NCBI GenBank assembly: GCA_944380725.1
Contig: CALWIK010000005.1
Span: 1 to 64,000, forward strand
Reading direction: 5' to 3'
Source of the DNA: an uncultured Clostridia bacterium
GTDB taxonomy: Bacteria; Bacillota; Clostridia; Oscillospirales; Acutalibacteraceae
Length of the DNA: 64,000 nucleotides
The notes under the pieces are model-generated. The model saw only the letters and a list, made by a program, of their open reading frames with translations, was not told the origin of the DNA and searched no databases. Shown one piece after another: positions 1 through 7,996 of the stretch. The stretch's first letter is position 1. Each line of letters starts with the position of its first letter. A program made the translations under genes and the position numbers.

Positions 1-2
1 CA

Positions 3-242
3 TTTGCAGTCTTGATTGAGGCAATTATTACATATTTCAACCAGTTCTTCGTTCAAGAAAGTTTCTGTTGGGAAATGCTCTTCAGCATAATTTTAGGTGT
101 AACCATCGCAGTTGCATACAAACTGGACTTACCAGCATATTTTAACTTAACCTCAGAAATTCCTTATGTGGGCTGTATATTGACTGGCATTTTACTATCA
201 CGTGGGAGTAACTATATTTTTGATCTATTAGATAAATTATAA
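3..242 (+). CDS. Small phage-like membrane protein (5' truncated)
   Basis: The reading frame is open to the left edge of the window, so the true start is probably outside; a TTG at 12 is the first start-type codon inside. The visible protein has two hydrophobic stretches separated by a short polar loop and ends with the sequence SRGSNYIFDLLDKL. Small two-helix proteins with a similar ending are common next to clostridial phage tail and lysis genes, so a holin-like or phage-associated role is possible. That is an inference from general appearance; the phage debris at 4-6.5 kb supports the context only weakly. No terminator is obvious after it. Confidence 0.5.
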   Translation, partial: FAVLIEAIITYFNQFFVQESFCWEMLFSIILGVTIAVAYKLDLPAYFNLTSEIPYVGCILTGILLSRGSNYIFDLLDKL

Positions 243-363
243 AAATCAACAATGAATGAGAAAGTATAATAAAACAGATTTTTACATTGTTTTACATATT
301 ATTGTGTGTTATATTAGTATTTTTATAAAAATGGGAGAATTTACATTTATTTGATAAATTAAG

Positions 364-392
364 TTGAATTTAAATTTTCCTACCATTATACT
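364..392 (+). promoter_or_regulatory. Sigma-A-type promoter of the 503-3329 operon
   Basis: TTGAAT at 364-369 and TATACT at 387-392 are separated by 17 bases, close to the vegetative consensus. A start near 399 would leave a leader of about 100 bases before the peptide gene at 503. No known riboswitch was recognised in that leader. Confidence 0.6.
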
Positions 393-502
393 AAAGGTAC
401 GCTATATTTTTTATATTTGATTCAGCAATTTCCGAAAATACTATGAATTAAAATTTTTTACTTACCGTGAAAACTATAGTATAACAACGGGGTGAAATTT
501 AG

Positions 503-1096
503 ATGAAGTTTGTAAAATGTAATCTTGACAAGATAATAAGTATAACTTTAGTATTATCAGTTTTAATGGTTACTTCTATTAGTTCAGTAAATTTATTTGG
601 TAATAAAGAACTTAATCATGCATATAATTCAAATAATTTTTTTGTACAAAAAATAGATGATAATCATGCTAGATTGAGCTGTGATTCACTTAAAACCACA
701 GAAAATGATTTACTGTTTAGTAAATCTGAAGTCTCTGGTGGATATCAATATGATATTAGTAGTTTTAATAATGACAAAAGGTTTTATAGCTTTAAGTCAA
801 AAGATAATATAGTGATTAACGAAGGATTAACAAGAGATTCTAATCTTTGCAGTGCTATTGCATCTGCTGTTATGGCTCCTACTGTAGCATCTGTAGCTGG
901 TGCTGTTGGAGCTACCGGTACGGCAGCAATAGCAGCAGCTCCGGTAGTGGGAACGGTTGCAGCCGCAGGAGCAACTTCAGCAGCTGCTGGTATAGGGTGG
1001 ACCGCAGGCGCAGGTGTGGCTGCAGCAGTTGCAGTTTCTGCAGCTCCAGTTGTAATAATTGGTGGAGCAATATTTGGCGCATTAACTGTTGGTTAA
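503..1096 (+). CDS. Membrane-anchored Ala/Gly-rich hydrophobic peptide precursor (bacteriocin-like)
   Basis: A protein of 197 residues, preceded by a GGGG-type ribosome site. Residues about 11-30 form a signal or membrane anchor. Residues about 35-114 are polar and include an SGG at about 80. From about residue 115 to the end there are some 83 residues made almost only of Ala, Gly, Val, Ile, Ser, Thr and Pro, with one Trp and no charged residue, ending LTVG. Group II circular bacteriocins have Ala/Gly-rich, uncharged-looking mature regions of about 58-70 residues, and the SpoIIM/DUF95-like gene two places downstream is a hallmark of such operons. The long N-terminal part with its own anchor is unlike known circular bacteriocin leaders. 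It may therefore be a new peptide class or a pore-forming toxin. I do not recognise an exact family. Confidence 0.6.
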   Translation: MKFVKCNLDKIISITLVLSVLMVTSISSVNLFGNKELNHAYNSNNFFVQKIDDNHARLSCDSLKTTENDLLFSKSEVSGGYQYDISSFNNDKRFYSFKSKDNIVINEGLTRDSNLCSAIASAVMAPTVASVAGAVGATGTAAIAAAPVVGTVAAAGATSAAAGIGWTAGAGVAAAVAVSAAPVVIIGGAIFGALTVG

Positions 1097-1125
1097 TTTT
1101 TGTTAATATACAAGATTTATAAAAA

Positions 1126-1162
1126 AACAGTGGGAGGCTATATTTTAGTCTCCTATTGTTTT
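1126..1162 (+). terminator. Attenuator hairpin between peptide gene and maturation genes
   Basis: Arms 1126-1139 and 1147-1160 pair over 14 bases (three G-U pairs) around a 7-base loop, ending in a short T run with an A run upstream. Its place just after the peptide gene would let the peptide be made in excess of the downstream membrane proteins, as in many bacteriocin operons. Confidence 0.7.
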
Positions 1163-1183
1163 AAAGTGAGGTTATTTGTTTTA

Positions 1184-2299
1184 ATGAAAAAAAATAATAC
1201 TAAAAAGGTATTTTCAAGTGCAAATTTCTTTTTTCTTTGTATAGTATTTATATTTTCCTTTATTTATTACTACAATGAATGGCAAAGGAACAGGGCAATT
1301 AACAATAATTCTGCTAGCATTATTTTTTTCATAATGATTATTGCTATTTGTGCTTATTTCCCAACTAGGTTTCCTCTTTTTATAAAAACAAAAAATGAAA
1401 AAATAGACGAATCTTACTATGATGATACTTATTACAAAGAGTTGGGGTTTTGGGCTCAATTATACTTAGGATTTTTTCACTGGACTAAATATAATGATTC
1501 AATTTCTTTGTTTAGTAAAAAAGTTTTGGGTTTAGGAATTAAAAATAGAGAATGCAAATTTACTTATAATAATTCTGAAGTAAAAAATATACATAGAATA
1601 TTTGATTTTATTTTAACGGTGATTTCGAGTATTGGTGTTTTCTTCTTCGCACAAGAATTTAGTAAAATGGGGGTTGTATTTGGACTTACTCTATCGGTTT
1701 TTTCTTTACTATTTGTGTTTAGAAATATTATATTAAATCGTATTTTTAGCGTAAAAATCGGGAATGACGAAGAGTATAATTTATCGATAATGTATCCATA
1801 CTGCATGCTTGATGGAATTATGTCACGTAAATATGGATTTGCTTATTATGGAGATAATAGTATTTTACTGCAAAAAGATGTATTTTGTGGTGGAGAAATA
1901 TTAAAAAAATATATTGTTGCCCATGAAAAAGGTCATTTAAAGACTTCTAATCGGGTAAAAAATTTATTGCAACTAATTACTTTTATATTTGTAACAATAT
2001 TATTTTTTACAAGTGTTGGATTTATGGTTCAAATTGGTGTTAAGCGTATAGAATTTATTATATTGCCTTTAGTTATATATGCTATTTTTTTGTATGTCTA
2101 TTTGACGTTGATTCGAAAAAAAAGTGAAAAAGATGAATTTTTAGCAGATGTTTATGCAATAAAAGATATTGGTAAGGAAGCCGTCCTAAATGGACTAGAG
2201 GCTATAAAAAAGGATACATTATATAAAAGGTCTGGAGTTAAATTAAGTGGAGTAGATATTGATAGGAGAATTGAATTTGTTAAAAAATATAAAGGTTAA
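1184..2299 (+). CDS. Membrane zinc metallopeptidase, M48/M56-like
   Basis: The ATG at 1184 is chosen because GTGAGG lies about 12 bases upstream and the protein then begins MKKNNTKK; the frame is open further back to 1100, but that part overlaps the attenuator. The 371-residue protein has several membrane segments (two near the N-terminus, two around residues 140-185 and two after the active site). The motif HEKGH at about 247-251 is the HExxH zinc site, and DEFLAD at about 317-322 supplies the E-x-x-x-D third ligand typical of M48/M56 gluzincins. These families cleave membrane proteins or peptides. Its position suggests it trims the hydrophobic peptide encoded upstream; that is inference. 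The gene overlaps the next one by about 23 bases. Confidence 0.75.
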   Translation: MKKNNTKKVFSSANFFFLCIVFIFSFIYYYNEWQRNRAINNNSASIIFFIMIIAICAYFPTRFPLFIKTKNEKIDESYYDDTYYKELGFWAQLYLGFFHWTKYNDSISLFSKKVLGLGIKNRECKFTYNNSEVKNIHRIFDFILTVISSIGVFFFAQEFSKMGVVFGLTLSVFSLLFVFRNIILNRIFSVKIGNDEEYNLSIMYPYCMLDGIMSRKYGFAYYGDNSILLQKDVFCGGEILKKYIVAHEKGHLKTSNRVKNLLQLITFIFVTILFFTSVGFMVQIGVKRIEFIILPLVIYAIFLYVYLTLIRKKSEKDEFLADVYAIKDIGKEAVLNGLEAIKKDTLYKRSGVKLSGVDIDRRIEFVKKYKG

Positions 2300-2828
2300 C
2301 AAAAAATGGAGCTTTTATAACATTGTTTATATTGTTCTAATAGTAACAGTTTTTGTAGGACTTATTTTACCATACTTTATTTTAGCAAGGCTTAGATATT
2401 CAGAAGAAGTGGGCTCAGCAGTATCTTTAAGTAGTATTGCAGGGTATTTAAGGTTTTTATCTGAAGATAAAAGTCAAATGACAGTCCGTATCGCTGTTCA
2501 TAACATTGCTATAGCAATATTTGGATTTATTGCAAGTTTTTTAAGTGCAGGAATTATAGGTGGATTTTTTCTTCTTATAAATTGTTTTGTTTTAAGTACA
2601 ACTTTATTTGGGGTACATACATTACCTGCAATTATTTTCGTTAGTTTAGAATTTTTAGGAATATGTATAGCAATTTTTGGAGGAACAAAGTTATCCAAAA
2701 AAAGGAAAAATGGACTTTCTTTTAATGGAATTTTTAAGAATTCGTCTATGTTAATTTTAATTATAATCGTTATTTATTTTATAGCAGCAATTATTGAAAG
2801 CAAAATAATACTTAATCAGTGGGGTTAA
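2277..2828 (+). CDS. SpoIIM/DUF95-like integral membrane protein
   Basis: The TTG at 2277 is preferred because AGGAG at 2264-2268 is 8 bases upstream; an earlier in-frame TTG at 2259 lacks such a site. The 183-residue product has about five or six hydrophobic segments. The middle section, with an Asn in the first of two closely spaced helices followed by Gly-rich turns, resembles the stage II sporulation protein M (DUF95) family. In circular bacteriocin operons a DUF95 protein is required for maturation and/or secretion. Because it overlaps the metallopeptidase gene and follows the hydrophobic peptide, a role in peptide maturation or export is more likely than sporulation. Confidence 0.65.
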   Translation: MLKNIKVNKKWSFYNIVYIVLIVTVFVGLILPYFILARLRYSEEVGSAVSLSSIAGYLRFLSEDKSQMTVRIAVHNIAIAIFGFIASFLSAGIIGGFFLLINCFVLSTTLFGVHTLPAIIFVSLEFLGICIAIFGGTKLSKKRKNGLSFNGIFKNSSMLILIIIVIYFIAAIIESKIILNQWG

Positions 2829-2831
2829 ATC

Positions 2832-3329
2832 ATGCAAAAATATTTAAAAGATAATATGGTTATTGCATCAGCACTGGCTATTTCATGTATAATTTTAACT
2901 GTTCTTTATTATATAAAAGGATTGGTGTTGCCTAATTTTATTTCGTTTGTCGGAAATGCACTAATTATGCTATCGTCTATATTAGGAGTTGTTATTTGCG
3001 GCAGTATATTTATGCTAGCAACAGATTGTCTATTTTGCAGAGACCAAAAGTTTAAAAACAGATTTTTTTATCTAACAAAGTCATTATGGCTTTCTCAAAT
3101 TTTACTACTGCCTATTTCATTAATATTACTTATATTAAATATTTTTGTTAGTATGGATATTTCTATTATCAATAGCATTGTGGTATTTAGCATTTCATAT
3201 CTTAGTCAATTAGTATTATTTTTTTCGTATAAATTTATTACTAATAGAGACTGGAACATTACAATTAAGGTAATTGCGTCACAGTTTGCACTTACTTTGT
3301 TACTTAATTTATTACTAAAATTCATTTAA
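2832..3329 (+). CDS. Multi-pass membrane protein, putative immunity/transport partner
   Basis: The gene starts three bases after the preceding stop, with GGGG upstream of the ATG. The 165-residue product is almost entirely hydrophobic, with four to five membrane segments and short basic loops. I recognise no family. As the last gene of the operon and a small multi-pass protein beside a bacteriocin-like peptide, it is a candidate immunity protein or export component. No catalytic motif is seen. A strong terminator follows at once. Confidence 0.6.
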   Translation: MQKYLKDNMVIASALAISCIILTVLYYIKGLVLPNFISFVGNALIMLSSILGVVICGSIFMLATDCLFCRDQKFKNRFFYLTKSLWLSQILLLPISLILLILNIFVSMDISIINSIVVFSISYLSQLVLFFSYKFITNRDWNITIKVIASQFALTLLLNLLLKFI

Positions 3330-3331
3330 AT

Positions 3332-3368
3332 AAAAAGCTTTCCTTAATTGTTTGTAGGAAAGCTTTTT
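3332..3368. terminator. Bidirectional intrinsic terminator
   Basis: Arms 3332-3344 and 3356-3368 are a perfect 13-base inverted repeat with an 11-base loop, A-rich on the left and T-rich on the right. It can end both the plus-strand peptide operon and the convergent XRE gene. Confidence 0.85.
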
Positions 3369-3582
3369 ATTTATTAAAATTTTCATCATTAATAAATGTT
3401 GCAATATCCTCTATTTTACAATCCAAGGCAATCCAAAGTTTATTCAATGTTTTTGTTTCTATATTTTCATTGACTTTCAGACCTCTAATCGTTTTACTGT
3501 CAATCCCACAGTATTCTCTTAGCTGATATGTGGAGATACACTTTTTCTTCATTAACAACCATAATTTATTAAAAATTATCAT
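3367..3582 (-). CDS. Small XRE-type helix-turn-helix regulator
   Basis: A 71-residue protein made of a single Cro/C1-type helix-turn-helix: a first helix with LWLLMKKK, the turn region TYQLREYCGID and a recognition helix SKTIRGLK, then a C-terminal half with LNKLWIALDCKIEDIATFI. This short form is common in Firmicute phage and conjugative elements and has no sensor domain. It sits convergent to the peptide operon and beside a second, broken copy of a related regulator, so it may control nearby mobile-element genes. It could also regulate the peptide operon; no site for it upstream of 503 was identified. Confidence 0.8.
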   Translation of the reverse strand: MIIFNKLWLLMKKKCISTYQLREYCGIDSKTIRGLKVNENIETKTLNKLWIALDCKIEDIATFINDENFNK

Positions 3583-3714
3583 AATTATCTCCCCCCTCTT
3601 GGCAAATAATATTATGGGGAATATAATCCCCGTTAAGTGTTAATGATAGTGTACGAAAAGATTTAATATCAATTAGGTATAGCCAGTGGAGAAATAAAAA
3701 AGCCCCCCAAGTTG

Positions 3715-3922
3715 TCAACAATCATTCTCAAATTCAAATAAATAGCTTGGCGTACATTCTGAAAAATTACATATAAAGCTTCTATATTTGTATATTAAAT
3801 CGATTTTGTTTGATTTTTAATTATTTTTTAATAAAATTTTGATAACTCATACCCATTTGTTTATATAGCCAACAATTAGTTTTACCTCTTTCTTTTAGAA
3901 TTTCTGCAACTCGTAATTTCAT
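3715..3922 (-). pseudogene. Frameshifted XRE-type regulator
   Basis: Read on the minus strand from an ATG at 3922, the frame begins MKLRVAEILKERGKT and continues through WLYKQMGMSYQNF, a standard start of the roughly 65-residue XRE regulators, but stops at 3821. In another frame the expected end of the family follows (CNFSECTPSYLFEF), stopping at 3715. Together they make one gene broken by a frameshift and probably a small loss in the middle. The ribosome site is moderate (AGGTTGGTGA). A stray ancestral regulator of the decayed element is the simplest reading. Confidence 0.7.
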
Positions 3923-3982
3923 TATATATATCACCAACCTAACGTTTTAATTTGATACTAAATCATTATGTATTACATACAA

Positions 3983-4008
3983 ACTAATGCATTATATAAT
4001 GTATTAGT
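3983..4008. promoter_or_regulatory. 26-base palindrome, candidate operator
   Basis: The stretch is a near-perfect palindrome: ACTAAT arms around a central CATTATATAATG core, with one asymmetric position. It lies between the broken XRE gene (minus) and the plus-strand fragment at 4037, where a Cro-like repressor would bind. There is no transcription evidence. Confidence 0.4.
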
Positions 4009-4036
4009 CTATTGAGATTAAGGGGGGGGCATATTC

Positions 4037-4159
4037 ATGAGAAGAAAAATCTGTTGCTTTACAGGGCATAGTAATTTAACTCTTGAATGCATTATTATAT
4101 GGGTACTGGATGCGCACGGAAGATATTTTCAAAAAATTAGGAATTGGCAATTTATATAA
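4037..4159 (+). pseudogene. Truncated YpsA/SLOG-like protein fragment
   Basis: An ATG after a run of G (GGGGGGGG ending near 4029) starts 40 codons that begin with KICCFTGH. CCFTGH followed by a small polar residue is the start of the DUF1273/YpsA branch of SLOG Rossmann proteins, which are common near phages. The similarity ends within 15 residues and the frame stops. I read it as the 5' remnant of a gene destroyed by insertion of the transposase remnant that follows. Confidence 0.4.
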
Positions 4160-4173
4160 GGTTTAGCAGATGA

Positions 4174-4580
4174 ATGAAAAATGGAACTATAAAGCAAATT
4201 TTCGATGAGCTTCAAAAACAGAACGTTATCGATGCTAATCATGAGGTTTTGTGTTTGGACAGCACTAGCATCAAGGTCCATCCTAATGCTTCCGGAGCCA
4301 GAAAAATAAGTGGAGAACAAATCATTGGTCACTTAAAAGTCCCCTAACAACGAAGATACAAGCAGTTTGTGTAACTGAAAAATTTGCTTTAAAAATTTGA
4401 CTTTCTGTAGGAGACCGTTACGATGCACCAGAAGGCTGAAAACTTATCGAGTCGCTTAATTGTAAGGATGAATGCTATTTGCTTATGGCCCGTGCTTACG
4501 AAGACAACAGAACACAAGCCCTTATATTTATACAAGAGTTTATTCCTGTTGTCCCTCAGAAGAACAAAAGAAAAACGCTT
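4174..4580 (+). pseudogene. Broken IS5-family transposase
   Basis: A first piece (4174-4347) begins MKNGTIKQIFDELQ and contains LCLDSTSIKVHP, the block around the first catalytic Asp of IS5-type DDE transposases. After stop codons a second piece around 4393-4560 reads SVGDRYDAPEG, then KLIESLNCKDECYLLMARAY, matching the second Asp block and following region. At least three in-frame stops or shifts separate the pieces, and the C-terminal Glu region is missing. It is a dead element; no clear terminal inverted repeats were seen. Confidence 0.75.
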
Positions 4581-5073
4581 TAAAAGAGAGTGCTTTTTCA
4601 AAAATTTCTCTTAGCAGTGTGTTTGGTGCCATAGGTGGTCATTTGAGTGCAAGATTATTCGATTGGTATCGTACAGTTTTATATAATAAGGAGCAAAAGA
4701 AACGTTTTAAAAAAGATATTAAAGAAGCCAATGCAAAACTTATGTTATATGTGGGGACGGGCATTTTTGAATTTGTTGGGGCTGTAGTAGTGGGCATATT
4801 TTTGGCTGTATATTTATCAACAAAACAGGATAATCTTAATAATGAGATATCAAAAATTATTAAAGAAAAAATAAAATTAATCAATACAAAAGCTGTGCAC
4901 TTGTGTTTATGCTTGATGACATTAAAAAAACTGACTATAAAAATTAAGACTTCTTTAACATAGAAACAAACCCTATAAACTGGTGGATGTTTGATGTTGG
5001 CAATATGGGTTTAAACTATACAGAAGTGCAAAGAAAAATATTCGAGCCAAAATTTCAAAAGTTAGCAAAATAA
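4581..5073 (+). pseudogene. Decayed membrane-protein gene of the mobile region
   Basis: From about 4581 the frame of the 4472-4963 ORF reads a basic helix (NKEQKKRFKKDIKEANAK), then one long hydrophobic segment (VGTGIFEFVGAVVVGIFLAV) and a charged tail. Near 4890 the coherent protein moves to another frame, giving LVFMLDDIKKTDYKN, a stop, and then INWWMFDVGNMGLNYTEVQ before the last stop at 5073. I do not recognise the family. The gene has lost its start to the transposase remnant and is interrupted by a frameshift and a stop. Confidence 0.45.
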
Positions 5074-5164
5074 TATTGAAGATGCTTTAAACAACGAATC
5101 TTAAGGGTAAGGGAATGGAAAACAAAAAAATAATAACAGCAACAATTTTGTTTTTTTCTTACTT

Positions 5165-5368
5165 ATGAATTTATCCGTAAAGTGTCTAACTAGTGAGGGC
5201 ATTATGCCTACTCATCAAGAAGAATTTGAGTTGTTTGACAAAAAGTTAGTTTATCGGCCGTGTAAGGAAAACGTCAACGATAACTGTGAAAAATATCTTC
5301 TCCGTTTTGAAGAAATAGATCTTTTTGCTAATGAATTAAAAAACTTTTTAAAGGAAAATCAAACATAG
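5165..5368 (+). CDS. Hypothetical 67-residue acidic protein
   Basis: A short acidic open frame with no recognisable family. It lacks a convincing ribosome site; a 17-codon micro-frame starting at 5115 behind GGGTAAGGGA ends in an overlapping TGA at 5166-5168. A slip in the run of T before 5160 could join the two into one longer protein with an N-terminal hydrophobic segment. In this decayed region it may be a fragment. Confidence 0.3.
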   Translation: MNLSVKCLTSEGIMPTHQEEFELFDKKLVYRPCKENVNDNCEKYLLRFEEIDLFANELKNFLKENQT

Positions 5369-5393
5369 TGATTTAAAATATATCTTAGAAAAG

Positions 5394-6036
5394 GTGGTCA
5401 TAAAAACAGTTGTCTTTGGAACAGCTTTTGGAGAAGAATTTTCGGTTAATTTTGAAGAAGAAAATTCTTGCATAGTTTCTTGGGAAGTGGTAACTCCCCA
5501 ATTTTTCACTGTGAGTGTCTCTGGAACCAATAAGAATCAAAGAAAAACGCTGGAACCACCGACTCCGCCAGTTTACGAAAGCTTGTTGACAGAAATCGAT
5601 ACATTAAACAAAGATTTTGAGAATTTTGAGACAGCATCAGGTTACAATGTGGGTGTAAATTCCGGAAATTTGCCTGTGATAAAAAAGAAATTACACCTCA
5701 GTTTGAATAAGAAGAAACAGACCCAATTTTCACAGCAAGCCCGGCGTATAGCATAAAAGAGTCAGACATAGAAAAGTGGAACTCTAGTTCGGGATTTAGT
5801 GAAGATTACAATGATTTAATAAATAAACCTCAGATACCAACAATTTTATCAGATCTTCAAGGGACTTTACCAGTTTCGCAAGGAGGAATTGGTGCAAAGA
5901 CAGGTGAACAAGTTTTGGAGAATTTAGGACAGTAAGCTCAGCAAATATTGGAGAGGTTGCGTCTTTGCTAACTGCAGAAAAAACGGTCGGAGGGGCAATA
6001 AATGAAAGTTATAACATGATTAATTTAGAAGGTTAA
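5394..6036 (+). pseudogene. Phage tail fibre gene remnant
   Basis: The first frame (5394 to about 5680) encodes a beta-rich segment. After a slip in an A-rich run the frame continues with a stop and then EETDPIFTASPAYSIKESDI, YNDLINKPQIP and VSQGGIGAKTGEQVLENLG, the repeated signatures of phage and R-type tail fibre proteins. A second shift near 5933 leads into SSANIGEVASLLTAEKTVGG and the final stop at 6036. Two frameshifts and one internal stop make it a pseudogene. It lies just before an amidase, as in clostridial prophages. Confidence 0.75.
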
Positions 6037-6039
6037 AAA

Positions 6040-6462
6040 ATCGCAAAAGTATTTATAGGAGTCGGACATGGTGATAATGCCCCCGGAGCAGTTGTTTTTT
6101 TGGTGGAAAAAGAGGTTAACTTGGTTGAAGCTTTGGCTTGTCGGGATTTTCTGCAAGCCCACGGTGTAGAGATTGCACTGTTTCGAAGGACGGATGAAAA
6201 TGATTCCGTGACTGTAGAAATCGAAAAGTGCAACGCGTTCGAACCAGATCTGTCGATAGATGTACATAATAATTCAGGCAGCGGCAAGGGATTTGGAGTG
6301 TATTACCATTACAAAGGCGGTCTAAGTAAAGATTTGGCAGAAAATATTGAAGCCGAAGTAAAAGTAATCGGACAGAGTTCTCGAGGCTGTAAAACTCGGA
6401 CAAATTCAAGCGGGCGCGACTATTATGTGTTTATCTGTGAGACAATTTGTCCTGCAGTAATT
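6040..6462 (+). pseudogene. Truncated N-acetylmuramoyl-L-alanine amidase (Amidase_3, phage endolysin)
   Basis: The frame begins with ATC where ATG is expected (ATC-GCA-AAA) and reads AKVFIGVGHG, the family start with the first zinc His. It goes on through EALACRDFLQAHGVE, SIDVHNNSGSGKG (second His) and FYHYKGGLSK-like sequence to GRDYYVFICETICPAVICK. The expected catalytic Glu block (CEGVFVDN in relatives) is replaced where the sequence runs into the IS3 orfA remnant at about 6463. Start loss and truncation make it inactive. It would have been the lysis enzyme of the lost prophage. Confidence 0.8.
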
Positions 6463-6727
6463 TGCAAAGAATGCTGCGTCTTTTTTTTGAATAAATTTTC
6501 CTTTTTCAGTTCGTCATTTTCTTTTTTATTTTCAAATATTCTGAGAATCTTTCCTTTTCTTGGACTTTTACTGTTTTTGTCTGGCATTCTTTGCTATGCA
6601 TTTTTATCCAATAACTCGCGGGCCCTCTTACTAATACATATTCTCTTTCCACCGATGATTGGCTTCGCCCTTCTTGCAGGCACTTTTGTATGACTTTTTC
6701 TTTTAAACTTTCACTATATTTTTTCAT
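6463..6727 (-). pseudogene. IS3-type orfA remnant inserted in the amidase gene
   Basis: Read on the minus strand from an ATG at 6727, the protein begins MKKYSESLKEKVIQKCLQEG and continues with helix-turn-helix sequence (SQSSVEREY, SYWIKM), the start of IS3-family OrfA. A frameshift near 6510 is followed in another frame by KENDELKKEN and then by DAAFFAN, the usual OrfA C-terminal block, and at about 6463 the sequence changes into the amidase. No orfB is present. The earlier start at 6766 adds 13 residues without a ribosome site. Confidence 0.75.
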
Positions 6728-6931
6728 TTGTAACACTGCCTTATTTTTTATTATATTTTTTCTCATCTGTGTTGCAACTTCCTTGGAGCAGGATAAAAAG
6801 CTTATACCAAAAGTTAAGATTTTTTAGCAATTTTATTATAGTTTTGGCTCAGTTCGGTTCCTTTAACTTTTGACATTTTACACATCTCCTTAAAATTATA
6901 TTTATTTTACTTATCTTTAAATATTTAAAAA

Positions 6932-7996
6932 TTATGTTTGACGGTCACCTTCTTTACTACTTAATACGTTGGTTAAATTATCATAATATTTTTGCCACAA
7001 ATCACTAAATCGCGTTTTTGTGTTCCATGGTTTTTGCTCACCGGCAAAATGTATAATCACAGGATTATTTTTGGCTTCTAGCCATTCTTTTTTAGACAAA
7101 ATTTTCATTAAATAATAATCTCCAACATATCTTTTTCTATCGATAATTTTTTCTAAAGCTCCATATTTAAAAGGTAAAGGTAAAATTTTACCATAACATA
7201 TCAAATTTATTATATCTTGGTCTGGACAAAATAATTGTGTACCGTTTTTATTTGCATTTTGTAAAAATTGTAAAAATTTATTTTCTATGTTATCTTCTCT
7301 AATTTTAGCCAAATTCCATAAAAGAACTCCTGAACACACATAATTTTCCATATCGGAGATTCCTAATCTTTTTCCATATTCATGATCTCTTCTATGAAAA
7401 TCATAAACACCAGAGACATAGTACTCATTTAAGTCCAAGTTGTACATATCTTTTAAGTCTTCTAGAACTAAAGTATCTCCATCTAGATATATACATTTAT
7501 TTTCATTCTTCAATATGCTAGACAGTTTCAATTTATAATACGTTGCTGGGCCCCAATGTCCTAAATAAAACTCTTTGAAACTGTTACCCATATCTATTAA
7601 TTCTATATTACAGTTTTCAAAAGTATCAATTATTTTTTGTACTTTTTGTTTATTATTTTCAGAAAAATCATTAGTTACCATTATATAAAACTTTAATATA
7701 GTATTTTTATCAGCATTTTTTATCGCTGATAAAATTGATACTAATGTTATATCTAAATAATTATTATCCGTAGCCATGGCTATGGGGATAGTCGTTTTTA
7801 TTTTGTCTGAATTAGGCTTTGGATTTTTTATAAGTTTACTTGTTTGCATATTTTTTGGGGGTATTAAATTTGTAAAACTTAATACAGATTTTTGATTACA
7901 AATTGTCAACGCTGACATAACAAGCAATAAAATAATTCCAACAGAAAGCAATTTTTTTATAATTTTTCTATACTTATCCCCAAAAATTATTCTCAT
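6932..7996 (-). CDS. Membrane-anchored family 8 glycosyltransferase
   Basis: The start at 7996 is chosen because AGGAGTG lies 8 bases upstream; the frame is open 8 codons further. The 354-residue protein has an N-terminal signal anchor (about residues 10-32), then a GT8 (LgtC-like) domain starting IPIAMATDNNYL. The DxD metal site is YLDGDTLV, followed by GVLLWNLAKI and FCPDQDIIN, and the C-terminal metal-binding His is in IIHFAGEQKPW. GT8 enzymes transfer hexoses from UDP- or ADP-sugars to surface glycans. The anchor suggests action at the membrane. The gene stands alone, divergent from the peptide-secretion operon at 8.6 kb. A role in that system is possible but unsupported. Confidence 0.85.
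   Translation of the reverse strand: MRIIFGDKYRKIIKKLLSVGIILLLVMSALTICNQKSVLSFTNLIPPKNMQTSKLIKNPKPNSDKIKTTIPIAMATDNNYLDITLVSILSAIKNADKNTILKFYIMVTNDFSENNKQKVQKIIDTFENCNIELIDMGNSFKEFYLGHWGPATYYKLKLSSILKNENKCIYLDGDTLVLEDLKDMYNLDLNEYYVSGVYDFHRRDHEYGKRLGISDMENYVCSGVLLWNLAKIREDNIENKFLQFLQNANKNGTQLFCPDQDIINLICYGKILPLPFKYGALEKIIDRKRYVGDYYLMKILSKKEWLEAKNNPVIIHFAGEQKPWNTKTRFSDLWQKYYDNLTNVLSSKEGDRQT

Noticed and set aside
847..1122. Cys/Ser-rich open frame inside the hydrophobic peptide gene
   Set aside because: It is the shadow frame of an Ala/Gly/Val-rich coding region (GCN codons read out of frame) and has no ribosome site.
4472..4580. First part of the long open frame 4472-4963
   Set aside because: It reads the transposase remnant out of frame; only the part after about 4581 is coherent protein.
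5115..5168. 17-codon hydrophobic micro-gene
   Set aside because: It has a fair ribosome site but ends within a decayed region; more likely the 5' part of a frameshifted gene than a functional peptide.
6463..6693. 3' half of the open frame starting at 6100
   Set aside because: After about 6463 it is antisense to the IS3 orfA remnant, so the hydrophobic tail is not part of the amidase.
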